A stretch of DNA of 19,798 bases from HGM04593 sp964423665 (GCA_964423665.1 CAYRFX010000045.1:1-19798), one strand, 5' to 3'. Shown: positions 1-7,365, numbered from the stretch's first letter. The notes: generated from the letters alone by a model not told the origin. Translations and numbers: made by a program.

Positions 1-302
1 TTCTTTTATGCCATTTAGCCGCGTTACCTGCATTATCTATGGTATTTCTTATATTCACAATTCAGGCATTAATTATTTCACGAAGTGACTGAGGGGGAGT
101 AACGGCATGTAATCAGATATGTAAAAAGAGGGCGATTGGTTTGGACGATGCGGTTACCTTTTCTTCGTTACTACATTATATAATGAAAACTATTTTTACG
201 ACAATCAGGAATTTCAACATTATGAGGAAAACTATGGAATAATAACCGTTTTAACCAATACACTACTATGGATAGTCCCGTAAAAGTTGGTAACACCAAC
301 CT
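1..302. other. gene-free left flank
   Basis: I see no supportable coding region here on either strand; all frames are broken by frequent stops and no family is recognisable. The stretch is AT-rich and ends at the stop codon of the asparaginase gene. The only structure I can point to is an imperfect inverted repeat at 280-306, listed separately. It could hold the promoter of a gene lying left of the window, but no convincing -33/-7 pair is visible. Confidence 0.6.
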
Positions 303-306
303 TTAC
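280..306 (-). terminator. imperfect hairpin at the asparaginase stop
   Basis: GTTGGT (286-291) pairs with ACCAAC (295-300) around a 3-nt loop, and after one mismatch GTAAA (280-284) pairs with TTTAC (302-306). The structure overlaps the TAA of the minus-strand asparaginase gene (303-305), so it may be its 3' end or terminator. There is no clean run of U after it, so the terminator call is weak. Confidence 0.35.
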
Positions 307-1337
307 ACTGCGGTAATCTCTCCTGCAATGTTGCAACCCATGAGCCTGCGCACCTCCTCTGTGGGCAAGCCCTTTCCCAGCAGATACATCAGCTTGGTGA
401 GTGCAGCTTCCACGGTGCTGTCGTTGCCACTCACTACACCGGCTTCTATTAGTTGCCTGCCTGTTTCGTAGCGTTCCATCTCTACGTTGCCTCCTGCGCA
501 TTGTGTTATGTTTACCACGATTTTACCCTCTTCATTTGCTTTCTTCAGCTCCTCTATCAGCCACGTTGCCTGCGGGGCATTTCCTGCACCAAACGTGCGG
601 AATATTACTCCCTTTATCTCTTTGCTGCGCAAAACTGCTTTTACAACATCTTCTTTAATGCCGGGGAATAGTGAGAAGATAATAATTCCCTGCTCCATAT
701 TATAGTGGGTGCTTAGTGGCTTGTTATCTTCGTATGGTCGTATAAAGCAATGGTTGTATGTGATATTTGTACCGGCTGTGGCAAGAACTGGGTAGTTGTT
801 CGATACAAACGCATCGAAACTATCTGCGTGGCGTTTAGTGCAGCGGTTGCCGCGTAGCAGCTTGTTTGCAAAGAATATGCATACTTCGGGGACCATTGGG
901 GTGCCATCGTCTTTTTTTGCAGCTGCAATCTCAATGGCTGTGATTAGGTTCTCTTTTCCATCGGTGCGCAAAGCTCCTACCGGCAGCTGGCTTCCTGTAA
1001 ATATCACGGGTTTCATTATATTGCCAAGCATGAAACTCATTGCCGATGCCGTAAAAGCCATGGTATCTGTGCCGTGTAACACCACAAAACCGTCGTATCT
1101 TGCATAGTTCTCCTCTATTATCTTTGCAAGCTTCTGCCATTGTACAGGGTTCATGTCCGAGGAGTCTATCGGTGGGTTGAAACTCTTTGCTTCAATATTG
1201 AGATTGAAGAGCTCTATCTCGGGTATCTGCTGCATAAGATGTTCAAAATTGAAACTTTCCAATGCACCGGTCTTTGGGCTTTGCACCATGCCGATTGTTC
1301 CCCCTGTGTATATGAGCAGTACCGAGTCTTTTTTCAT
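303..1337 (-). CDS. ansA: type I (cytoplasmic) L-asparaginase
   Basis: Hydrolyses L-asparagine to aspartate and ammonia in the cytoplasm. The 344-residue product has both Thr motifs of the family: TGGTIGM at residues 11-17 (Thr11) and HGTDTM at 88-93 (Thr90-Asp91). The Ser-Ser-Asp near residue 60 and the CTKRHAD motif (Lys168) match the substrate-binding Ser and catalytic Lys of E. coli AnsA. There is no signal peptide, which separates it from the periplasmic type II enzyme. I place the start at 1337 (MKKDSVL), after an AGGAAT-like ribosome site. The frame is open further upstream, but that would run through the HAD gene, whose stop is at 1348. The 10-nt gap suggests translation as the last gene of the rsmI-lipoprotein-HAD-asparaginase cluster. 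Confidence 0.93.
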   Translation of the reverse strand: MKKDSVLLIYTGGTIGMVQSPKTGALESFNFEHLMQQIPEIELFNLNIEAKSFNPPIDSSDMNPVQWQKLAKIIEENYARYDGFVVLHGTDTMAFTASAMSFMLGNIMKPVIFTGSQLPVGALRTDGKENLITAIEIAAAKKDDGTPMVPEVCIFFANKLLRGNRCTKRHADSFDAFVSNNYPVLATAGTNITYNHCFIRPYEDNKPLSTHYNMEQGIIIFSLFPGIKEDVVKAVLRSKEIKGVIFRTFGAGNAPQATWLIEELKKANEEGKIVVNITQCAGGNVEMERYETGRQLIEAGVVSGNDSTVEAALTKLMYLLGKGLPTEEVRRLMGCNIAGEITAV

Positions 1338-1347
1338 ATTCCTGTTA

Positions 1348-2046
1348 TTAGAGTATTTCTTTAATCTGTAACAAATCATACACCTGATATGTGGGTGTGA
1401 ACGGGAGAGTTTCCAATCCTTTGCGATTGAAGAATATTTGCTCCATGCCCACACCGGCCGCCCCGGCAATGTCTGTGTCGAACATATCGCCTATCATAAT
1501 ACTGTTTTCAATATCTGCGTTTGCCGTTTGCAGTGCGTGGATAAAAAGTTCGGGGTGCGGCTTGTTTATGCCGATATCGTCGGACAATATGATTTTTTTG
1601 AAGTATTTCCTTAACCCTGCTGTTTGCATTTTGTGCTCTTGCAGCTCCTTAAATCCGTTTGACAGAATATAAAGGTTATACTTAGGGAAAAGATAGTCGA
1701 GCAGTTCAATGGCTCCCTCAACAACTTTGTTTTTGGTGGGGATGCGTGTCAATGCTTCGTGGCAGAAGGTGTCTGCAAGCTCCTGGTTATCTATTCCCAC
1801 CATGCGCAAAGGGTAGCTGAACCGGTCGCAGTTCAGCTGTGCTTTGGTTATTCTGCCCTCCCCGTATAGCTTCCATAAATCGAGATTGTGTGGCTCGTAT
1901 AGCGACATGAAGTGATTGAACGAATTAAAGAAACGTTCATATCCCAGCAGTTTATAACTCTCTTCAAATGCCTCGCGTGAAGCCGCCTTGAAGTCGTAAA
2001 TGGTGTCATCAAGGTCGATGAAGATATTTTTATATTCTTTCTGCAT
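1348..2046 (-). CDS. HAD-superfamily hydrolase, YjjG/YfnB-like pyrimidine 5'-nucleotidase
   Basis: A 232-residue haloacid-dehalogenase-type phosphatase. Motif I is FIDLDDTIYDF near the N-terminus, giving the nucleophile Asp and the general acid Asp. A helical cap follows. Motif II is YILSNG, the Lys of motif III lies in the GINKPHPELF segment, and motif IV is MIGDMFDTDI. The first motif (DLDDTIYDF) and the overall length fit the YjjG/YfnB group, which removes phosphate from noncanonical pyrimidine nucleotides (house-cleaning) as well as UMP and dUMP. The substrate assignment is by family resemblance only; phosphoglycolate phosphatase-like activity remains possible. It lies 7 nt after the upstream lipoprotein stop and 10 nt before the asparaginase start, so co-transcription is likely. 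Confidence 0.85.
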   Translation of the reverse strand: MQKEYKNIFIDLDDTIYDFKAASREAFEESYKLLGYERFFNSFNHFMSLYEPHNLDLWKLYGEGRITKAQLNCDRFSYPLRMVGIDNQELADTFCHEALTRIPTKNKVVEGAIELLDYLFPKYNLYILSNGFKELQEHKMQTAGLRKYFKKIILSDDIGINKPHPELFIHALQTANADIENSIMIGDMFDTDIAGAAGVGMEQIFFNRKGLETLPFTPTYQVYDLLQIKEIL

Positions 2047-2053
2047 ACCCCGG

Positions 2054-2878
2054 TTATCTCACCTGAATTACAAGGTATCTGCTTGAGCTCCAAAAGTCCT
2101 CGGGGGCGGTGATGTTGAGAACATACTGCTTGTCTGCGTTACGCTCAAGCGTGTAGCTGCCATCCGGGTGGTTGGTAAGCAGTTTCGCTTTTCTGGCATG
2201 CGTGTTTATGGTGGTAAGTTCGCGCTTGTCTGCCTTTGTGAAATACTTGAAGTTGATATCCTTTTCACGCATCACCTCGCCGTTGCTTAATATGTTCTGC
2301 TCCTTTAACTCGCTTTTTGTACCAATGGCATACCACACATTGTTTATCTCCTGCTCTTGTTCTATGAGACGCAACTCCTGCCCGGTGTTGGCGCGTGTGA
2401 GGTCGGCAATAATGCTGTCGAGCTTGTTTATGTGAATATCTTTGTTGGCGAGAGCCTGTGCCATTGCTCCAAGCTCCTTGCTTTTTTCTATGAGTTGCTT
2501 CTCGAGGTTGGCGACTTTTATTTTCAGTTCTTTTGACGCTTGGTTATTGCTTGTTATCTGTTTTTTAAGCTTCTCTATCTCCTCTTTGTTCTTTGCAAGA
2601 GTATATGTAATAGCCTCAATATCACTCTTGATTACATCGGAATATGCAACCTCGCTTGTTGCGCTGTTTGAGCTTATACGCCCCTGTATCTCGTTTATCT
2701 TTTTGAATCCGGCCTCAATAATGTTCATCGTGCCCAAGAGGTCGGTGATTGTAGCATCTTTCTCTGCAAGAACTGCTTTTAATGAGTCGTTGCTCTCTTG
2801 CAAATGAGTGCGACCACCGTAGTTGCAACTTGTAAGTATGGCTGTTGCTGCCAATAGTGAAATAAACAGCTTTTTCAT
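2054..2878 (-). CDS. coiled-coil lipoprotein, Cbp1-like
   Basis: A 274-residue lipoprotein. The N-terminus is a lipoprotein signal (LLAATAILTSC, acylated Cys at residue 18), and no acidic surface-export stretch follows the Cys. Residues of about 25-180 are charged, heptad-like and Lys/Glu/Leu-rich, as in a long coiled coil. The C-terminal part (from about NNVWYAIGTKSELKEQNIL, through YFTKADKREL and AKLLTNHPDGSYTL, to the final YLVIQVR) is compact and beta-rich. The combination of lipobox, coiled coil, IGTKxELK and AKLLTNHPxGSY resembles, from memory, the Bacteroides Cbp1 family described as collagen-binding adhesins. Family membership is my inference, and adhesion is not shown here. It sits 72 nt downstream of rsmI and 7 nt before the HAD gene. 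Confidence 0.7.
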   Translation of the reverse strand: MKKLFISLLAATAILTSCNYGGRTHLQESNDSLKAVLAEKDATITDLLGTMNIIEAGFKKINEIQGRISSNSATSEVAYSDVIKSDIEAITYTLAKNKEEIEKLKKQITSNNQASKELKIKVANLEKQLIEKSKELGAMAQALANKDIHINKLDSIIADLTRANTGQELRLIEQEQEINNVWYAIGTKSELKEQNILSNGEVMREKDINFKYFTKADKRELTTINTHARKAKLLTNHPDGSYTLERNADKQYVLNITAPEDFWSSSRYLVIQVR

Positions 2879-2950
2879 AATGGTAGGAATTTATTTAATC
2901 TGTTTCTATATATTTTATATAATAACAAAACCGAATGGTAAAAGATGTGG

Positions 2951-3649
2951 TTACTCTTTTTCTTTGCTCTCTTTCTCATCGGCACCGCCCACAAGGAGCA
3001 CAAATTCACCGCGAGGCTCATTCTTTGTAAAATGTTCTATAAGCTCACCCAGCGTGCCACGCACACACTCTTCGTGTATCTTTGATATTTCGCGAACTGC
3101 TGCAGCCAGCCTCTCGCCACCAAAAACTTCGGATAGCTGTGTTAGTGTCTTGAGCACGCGGTAGGGCGATTCATAGAAAATTATGGTGCGTTGTTCGTCT
3201 TTTAAGAAGTTAAGGCGCGTTTGTCGTCCCTTCTTTTGTGGCAGGAACCCTTCAAACACAAATTTCTCCGATGGCAGAGCCGAACTCACGAGTGCCGGTA
3301 CAAAAGCGGTGGCACCCGGCAGGCATTGCACATCAACACCATTTTTCACGCACTCACGCACAAGCAGGAACCCCGGGTCCGATATTGCCGGTGTACCGGC
3401 ATCGGATACAAGTGCAACGTGGTGCTCGCTGTTTTGTATGCGTTCCACAAGAGGCTTCACCGTCTGGTGTTCGTTGAACTTATGGTGCGAATACATTGGC
3501 ACCTGAATGTCGAGGTGTTTAAGTAGCTTGCCCGATGTGCGAGTGTCCTCGGCAAGAACAAAATCTGCCTCTTTCAGTATTCTGATAGCTCTAAGTGTGA
3601 TATCTTCCAAGTTCCCCACAGGTGTGGGGACAATATATAACATGCCCAT
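2951..3649 (-). CDS. rsmI: 16S rRNA (cytidine1402-2'-O)-methyltransferase
   Basis: Uses S-adenosylmethionine to methylate the 2'-OH of C1402 in the decoding centre of 16S rRNA. The 232-residue product has the tetrapyrrole-methylase fold signature: LYIVPTPVGNLEDITLRA at the N-terminus, the AEDTRTSGKLL segment, the SAM-binding LVSDAGTPAISDPG loop, the CLPGATAFVPALVSSALP segment, and FYESPYRV. The frame is open back to 3712, but I start at 3649 (MGMLYIV). A good -33/-7 promoter lies at 3677-3707, so an AUG at 3712 would not be on the transcript. The C-terminus ends in a Lys/Glu-rich tail. It is probably the first gene of the cluster running down to the asparaginase. Confidence 0.95.
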   Translation of the reverse strand: MGMLYIVPTPVGNLEDITLRAIRILKEADFVLAEDTRTSGKLLKHLDIQVPMYSHHKFNEHQTVKPLVERIQNSEHHVALVSDAGTPAISDPGFLLVRECVKNGVDVQCLPGATAFVPALVSSALPSEKFVFEGFLPQKKGRQTRLNFLKDEQRTIIFYESPYRVLKTLTQLSEVFGGERLAAAVREISKIHEECVRGTLGELIEHFTKNEPRGEFVLLVGGADEKESKEKE

Positions 3650-3676
3650 AATATAGTTATCTTCTGTTTCTTTATG

Positions 3677-3707
3677 CGAAAATAAATATAAATAAGCATA
3701 AAGCAAT
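3677..3707 (-). promoter_or_regulatory. promoter of rsmI
   Basis: On the minus strand, ATTG (3704-3707) is followed after 19 nt by TATTTTCG (3677-3684), matching the Bacteroidota -33 (TTTG) and -7 (TAnnTTTG) pattern. The expected transcript start is near 3670, giving a leader of about 20 nt to the MGMLYIV start at 3649. Confidence 0.6.
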
Positions 3708-3807
3708 ACCATTTTATCCTATTTTTAACATTTTAATCGTTTCTTAATAAACGGCAGTGTCATTGTTAAAGAATATTTCACCTGTTGATAACTTGTCGGG
3801 CGCAACT

Positions 3808-3838
3808 TTTGTTTTTGTGCACTCTTTCGCTATCTTCG
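3808..3838 (+). promoter_or_regulatory. promoter of tdk
   Basis: TTTG (3808-3811), a 19-nt spacer, then TATCTTCG (3831-3838): a close match to the Bacteroidota housekeeping promoter. The ATG at 3876 is about 30 nt beyond the expected start of transcription. Together with the rsmI promoter on the other strand, this makes 3650-3875 a divergent promoter region. Confidence 0.7.
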
Positions 3839-3875
3839 CAGAGTAACAAAAAAAGAAACAGGAAAACACAAAATA

Positions 3876-4481
3876 ATGAACCGATTTTCAGAATTTAATC
3901 AGATGGAGACGGCGCGCAGGGGGCGCATAGAAGTTATTTGCGGCTCAATGTTCTCGGGAAAGACCGAGGAACTCATACGTCGCTTGAAACGAGCAAATTT
4001 TGCACGTCAGAAGGTGGAGATTTTCAAACCTGCGATTGATACACGTTACTCCGAGGAGGAGGTGGTGTCGCACGATAGTAATCACATTCTCTCCACCCCC
4101 ATTCAATCGTCGGCAAGCATCTTGCTGCTTGCAACAGATGTTGATGTCGTGGGTATTGACGAGGCGCAGTTCTTTGACGAGGGGCTGGTTGAAGTATGTA
4201 ACGAGCTTGCACGCCGTGGCACGCGCGTAATCATTGCAGGTCTCGATATGGACTTCCGTTGCACGCCTTTTGGTCCCATGCCGGCTCTAATGTCCATTGC
4301 AGATGAGGTAACAAAGGTGCACGCCATCTGTGTGCGATGCGGCAATCTTGCTTATGTGTCGCATCGCAAGGTTGCCGGTGAAAAGCAGGTGATGCTTGGC
4401 GAGATGACCGAGTATGAGCCGCTGTGTCGCGAGTGCTATTATGCAGCACTCGCCGAGGCGGAGAGTGCCGGCAATGAGTAA
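3876..4481 (+). CDS. tdk: thymidine kinase (type II)
   Basis: Phosphorylates thymidine (and deoxyuridine) with ATP in the salvage pathway to dTMP. The 201-residue product has the type II layout: P-loop GSMFSGKT at residues 23-30, the DEAQFFDE motif at 95-102 (Glu96 being the usual catalytic base), and a structural zinc site formed by CVRC (Cys152, Cys155) and CREC (Cys184, Cys187). The lasso-loop region between the Cys pairs and the substrate loop around residues 160-185 are intact. The first 15 or so residues are a short extension before the P-loop strand. It is a single-gene unit, with a consensus promoter upstream and a strong hairpin 13 nt after the stop. Confidence 0.96.
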   Translation: MNRFSEFNQMETARRGRIEVICGSMFSGKTEELIRRLKRANFARQKVEIFKPAIDTRYSEEEVVSHDSNHILSTPIQSSASILLLATDVDVVGIDEAQFFDEGLVEVCNELARRGTRVIIAGLDMDFRCTPFGPMPALMSIADEVTKVHAICVRCGNLAYVSHRKVAGEKQVMLGEMTEYEPLCRECYYAALAEAESAGNE

Positions 4482-4494
4482 CAAAGTAAAGATT

Positions 4495-4545
4495 AAATAA
4501 AGAAACAGAGTGATGCTCACCGAGCATCACTCTGTTTCTTTATTT
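4495..4545. terminator. bidirectional hairpin between tdk and the serpin gene
   Basis: A perfect 24-bp inverted repeat (4495-4518 with 4522-4545) with a 3-nt loop. The outer parts are A/T-rich, so either strand gives a stem followed by U-rich sequence. It serves the plus-strand tdk (stop 4481). For the minus strand, it contains the TAA of the serpin gene (4540-4542) within the stem. Confidence 0.88.
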
Positions 4546-5721
4546 GTTGGGATTCCCCACGCGCCCCATAAATAGAATGGTGCCGCTTGAATTTTCTCTT
4601 ATTGCAAAGATAAACGGGCGGTTCAGCCTTATGCGTTTCTCCTTTTCGGGTGGAGGCGGAATGAAACCGCATCTCATTATTGCTGTTGCACCGGCTGCTT
4701 CAACGCCAGTTTCGTCAATTGAGATATAGTTCTTCTGTGTAATATTGTCGATAGAGAGTTCAGTGTCGGAAATGCCGCCGAAATCAGCCTTCTCGGTAAA
4801 GGCAGTCTTTATACCCATCTCTTTTAGTATGGGCATGATATTCGTGCCGAACTCAATTTTGAACTTTGGAACCTCTATTTCAAAATAATACTTTTTACCA
4901 TTTACAAAGTCGTTATTGCACACCAGTGCAATTCTTTCGATAGCGGCATCTATCGATACGCCTTTGCGCGGCAGTATAAAGAACATAGAATATTTTAAGT
5001 TTTCAAACACCCTTGCGGTTGCCTGCATAAAATCATCTTCGTAGTAGTGGGCAAAGCAGGCATTCTTCATCATATCCACATATATGGTTTCGCCGTCTGC
5101 CTTCTTGAACTTCTGCTTCCTTGTGTTTTTTTTTGTAAAAGGGAATACCCACTGCCCCTTGAACCATAGGGCATTTACAATTGCCATCTGCGATGTGCCT
5201 GGCAAGTGGTCGATGATATTGTTTATCCTTCCATTGGTCTCTCTGCTGCACCAACGATTTATTTCCTCGGTGGCGGTGGACAATTCAGTGCTGTTCACCG
5301 TGGCATTAAAAAACTTTCCGCTTGTGCTCCTGAATAGCTCATTTACATCTATCTTCTTGTCAATCCATATGGAGTTGGCAATATTCACCTGCATGTACTT
5401 GTCGTTATCTTTTCCCATTTTTTCAATGCCTGCGTGCAGCATACCATTGAACGCCTCCCTGCTTTTGTATGCGGTAGGGTGGCCCAGGGTAGTATAAATT
5501 TCTTTGGCTGTTTTACCCTCGGCTCCGTTTGCGCTCATTGCCAGTGCCCACATTGCGCTTGCGGGTGATATACAGAAATTTTCCTCCTCGATAGTGCTGT
5601 TTGCTGTTTTAAGAAAAGCCGTTGCAAAGCTATTATTGTGCGACGTAATCACTGTTGCATTATCCGCTACTACTGTTGTTGCAATTAAAAACACTGCTGC
5701 CAATCCAATAATTCTTTTCAT
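4540..5721 (-). CDS. secreted serpin (serine/cysteine protease inhibitor)
   Basis: A full-length serpin of 393 residues. It begins with a Sec signal peptide (residues 1-19, VVA-D cleavage likely) and lacks a lipobox Cys, so it should be periplasmic or secreted. Conserved landmarks include NFCISPASAMWALAM, NSIWID, the central IVNALWFKGQW and the C-terminal RPFIFAIREN and ILFMGRV strands. The reactive-loop hinge ETGVEAAGATA (337-347) has small residues, as in inhibitory serpins. Counting from hinge residue P17 as in alpha-1-antitrypsin puts P1 at Phe353 and P1' at Ile354, which suggests chymotrypsin-like targets. However, a PPPPEKEK insert makes the loop about five residues longer after P1, so the scissile bond is uncertain. 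The start is 3 nt after the DUF4252-like gene: it is the last gene of the ECF sigma operon. Confidence 0.93.
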   Translation of the reverse strand: MKRIIGLAAVFLIATTVVADNATVITSHNNSFATAFLKTANSTIEEENFCISPASAMWALAMSANGAEGKTAKEIYTTLGHPTAYKSREAFNGMLHAGIEKMGKDNDKYMQVNIANSIWIDKKIDVNELFRSTSGKFFNATVNSTELSTATEEINRWCSRETNGRINNIIDHLPGTSQMAIVNALWFKGQWVFPFTKKNTRKQKFKKADGETIYVDMMKNACFAHYYEDDFMQATARVFENLKYSMFFILPRKGVSIDAAIERIALVCNNDFVNGKKYYFEIEVPKFKIEFGTNIMPILKEMGIKTAFTEKADFGGISDTELSIDNITQKNYISIDETGVEAAGATAIMRCGFIPPPPEKEKRIRLNRPFIFAIRENSSGTILFMGRVGNPNK

Positions 5722-5724
5722 ATG

Positions 5725-6273
5725 CTATTTTATTTGTGTTAATACTAATTTGAGATTCTCGGTGGTAAATTCTCCGCCAATAAGACACACATTTGCGCTT
5801 GTTGGCACCGCTTTTTGTGTTTCTGTGTCAATCTCGCTCTGGGTGATAATTAAGAGCAACGAACTCATTTCGCGGCACTCCTCGTCTCCGTATTTCCCGA
5901 ACAGATAGAGCCGTTTGCCTGCCTTGCTGCTCACCACGATGGACTTGTAGCCATATTGCTTGTAAATACTGGTGGCAAGTTCTTCGGCACCGCGAATCAA
6001 ATCAAACTCCTGCGGTGTATCGTTCGATTTTATATTTACACTTCTTATAAAATCTATATTCTTGCGCAGTTCTCCCAATTTTAATCCCTGCACTCTTTCG
6101 TGTCCGTCTGTCATTGAAATCATCATCTCGGAGATAAAAAAGTAATCAACATTTGGTGATATTACTTGAGAAGCGTGGTTTAGATAATTGCCAACATCGT
6201 ACCTATTCTCTTCTGCGCTTGCATTTGTTGTAAATGCAAGCATTAATATTGCGATGAAAAATTTAGTTCTCAT
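5725..6273 (-). CDS. exported DUF4252-like protein
   Basis: A 182-residue protein with a Sec signal peptide (TTNASA-EEN, cleavage near residue 21). The mature part has no recognised catalytic motif. Its pattern fits DUF4252: a short helix, IRSVNI strand, helix with ELATSIYKQYGYK, SIVVSSKAGKRLYLFGKYGDE strands, LLLIITQSE strand, and a final IGGEFTTENLKLVL segment. In Bacteroidota, DUF4252 genes commonly follow ECF sigma and anti-sigma genes, which is what is seen here; this family assignment is from memory and moderate. The start is 21 nt after the anti-sigma-like gene, and the stop is 3 nt before the serpin start. The function is unknown; an envelope or periplasmic role is inferred. Confidence 0.75.
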   Translation of the reverse strand: MRTKFFIAILMLAFTTNASAEENRYDVGNYLNHASQVISPNVDYFFISEMMISMTDGHERVQGLKLGELRKNIDFIRSVNIKSNDTPQEFDLIRGAEELATSIYKQYGYKSIVVSSKAGKRLYLFGKYGDEECREMSSLLLIITQSEIDTETQKAVPTSANVCLIGGEFTTENLKLVLTQIK

Positions 6274-6294
6274 ATCTATGCCTGTTTTATATGA

Positions 6295-6828
6295 TTATTT
6301 GAATATATCCTCGCTGAGGTGGCTTCCTATAGCAGCCTGTAGGTTACCTACCTTTGCCGCGGTCTCTTTTTCACCCTCTATTCCGCAGTTAAGTGCTTCT
6401 GCAAAAAGTGCAAGAGTTTCGTCTATGTGAACAGCTGCCACTTTGGGGTCGCTGAACGTCTCTTCGGGCTTTGTCTCGCCGGTGTTCATCAAGCAGATGA
6501 GTGCTATTGCTGCTGCGGCGGCTGACAGGGCGTACCACACCATTTTGGGTATAGCAAGAAAATCCCTTTTTGCCTCATCGCGCTCCTTTTCGGCAGGCAG
6601 TATCTGCGATTCAGTTTTGTCTGCTGCTTGGTCTATCAGGAGCGAAAGTCTCTCTTCAAACCCTGCGGGGGTCTTGCTCTCCTGTGGCAGCAATGCCAGC
6701 AGCAGTTCTCTGTCGGCATCGTGCTTGCCGGCAGGTATCTCCTCTTGCAGCATGCGGCGCAGTTCATGTTCCTCTTCTATGGTTGTATCTCCATTAAAAA
6801 ATTTTTCTTTTAATTTATTTATATCCAT
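6295..6828 (-). CDS. single-pass membrane protein, probable anti-sigma factor
   Basis: A 177-residue protein with a charged, helical cytoplasmic N-terminus (about residues 1-95), one transmembrane segment (about 96-114, MVWYALSAAAAAIALICLM) and a short outer C-terminal part of about 60 residues. The N-terminus (FFNGDTTIEEEHELRRML) resembles the start of Bacteroidota anti-sigma-like proteins. I see no classical HxxxCxxC zinc motif. Its location directly after the ECF sigma gene and before a DUF4252-like gene supports an anti-sigma role: holding the sigma factor at the inner membrane until a signal is received. That role is inferred from topology and context. Confidence 0.7.
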   Translation of the reverse strand: MDINKLKEKFFNGDTTIEEEHELRRMLQEEIPAGKHDADRELLLALLPQESKTPAGFEERLSLLIDQAADKTESQILPAEKERDEAKRDFLAIPKMVWYALSAAAAAIALICLMNTGETKPEETFSDPKVAAVHIDETLALFAEALNCGIEGEKETAAKVGNLQAAIGSHLSEDIFK

Positions 6829-6835
6829 AGTGTAA

Positions 6836-6871
6836 TTATTTGTAAAATTCCTTCAGCTGTTGTCTCACCCT
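6836..6871 (-). other. out-of-gene remnant of the sigma C-terminus beyond the in-frame TGA
   Basis: Reading on in the same frame after the TGA (6872-6874) gives RVRQQLKEFYK and then TAA at 6836-6838. This is the normal end of sigma region 4.2 in ECF factors (usually ...LSRARKKLK...), with TGA standing where Ser is expected. The TAA lies 7 nt before the anti-sigma-like start codon, the tight spacing expected for the intact gene. Confidence 0.85.
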
Positions 6872-7309
6872 TCAAAGTATGGTGCGTATGTTTGTGGCAC
6901 TTAACCCCGTAATCTTCTCTATCTCCTCGGTGCCGGCACCCTCCATGCGCATGAGCATCACCCTCTGCTGTATATCGGGCAATCGGCTTATAAAAAGTCT
7001 TGCAAAGTTCTCAAAATCGGTAATCTCATAAATATTGTTCTGTTCATCGGGAATATCCTCGTCCTGCTCCTCGTAGTGTTGTCTTGATATTTTCCTCCAC
7101 CTGTCGTTGCAGATGTTTGCAAGAATAGTAGAGCAATAGGCTTTTTTATCTTTTATATTATGCAACTCTTCGCGTTGCTCCCAGAGTCTAAGATAGAGAA
7201 CTTGCACCGCATCTTCCGCCTCCTCGCGGTTGCCCAGCAGTCTCATTGCCTGGGAGTATAGCGAGCGGTGCATTGGTAGATATTCTTGCTTGAATAGTTC
7301 GCTGTCCAT
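6872..7309 (-). CDS. ECF-type RNA polymerase sigma factor, truncated by an in-frame TGA
   Basis: A sigma-70 family ECF factor. Region 2 spans about residues 8-75 (YSQAMRLLGNREEAEDAVQVLYLRLWEQRE). Region 4 begins near residue 105 (FISRLPDIQQRVMLMRMEGAGTEEIEKITGLSATNIRTIL). As read, the protein has 145 residues and stops inside the recognition helix of region 4.2, about 12 residues short. Without the TGA, it would be 157 residues. The truncated form may fail to bind the -35 DNA. The loss could be a recent nonsense change (TCA to TGA is one base), a base-call error, or readthrough. It is the first gene of the unit continuing through the anti-sigma-like, DUF4252-like and serpin genes. A possible ECF-type promoter lies upstream (7366-7393). 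Confidence 0.85.
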   Translation of the reverse strand: MDSELFKQEYLPMHRSLYSQAMRLLGNREEAEDAVQVLYLRLWEQREELHNIKDKKAYCSTILANICNDRWRKISRQHYEEQDEDIPDEQNNIYEITDFENFARLFISRLPDIQQRVMLMRMEGAGTEEIEKITGLSATNIRTIL

Positions 7310-7365
7310 CTTATCGTGTTTGCGGTTTGTTGCGTTTTTTTGTCTTAATTATGCCTCCTATAAAT

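Noticed and set aside
2442..2807. A 121-codon plus-strand frame rich in Ser, Phe and Leu
   Set aside because: It is a shadow of the coiled-coil lipoprotein; its membrane-like look comes from reverse reading of Lys/Glu codons.
3723..3730. A TTTAACAT element near the tdk promoter like that at 15967-15984
   Set aside because: Only one copy in an AT-rich stretch and not at a matching distance from a promoter, so coincidence is likely.
6872..6874. The in-frame TGA as selenocysteine
   Set aside because: The position is Ser in homologues and not Cys, and I see no stem-loop typical of a selenocysteine element right after it; nonsense or error is simpler.
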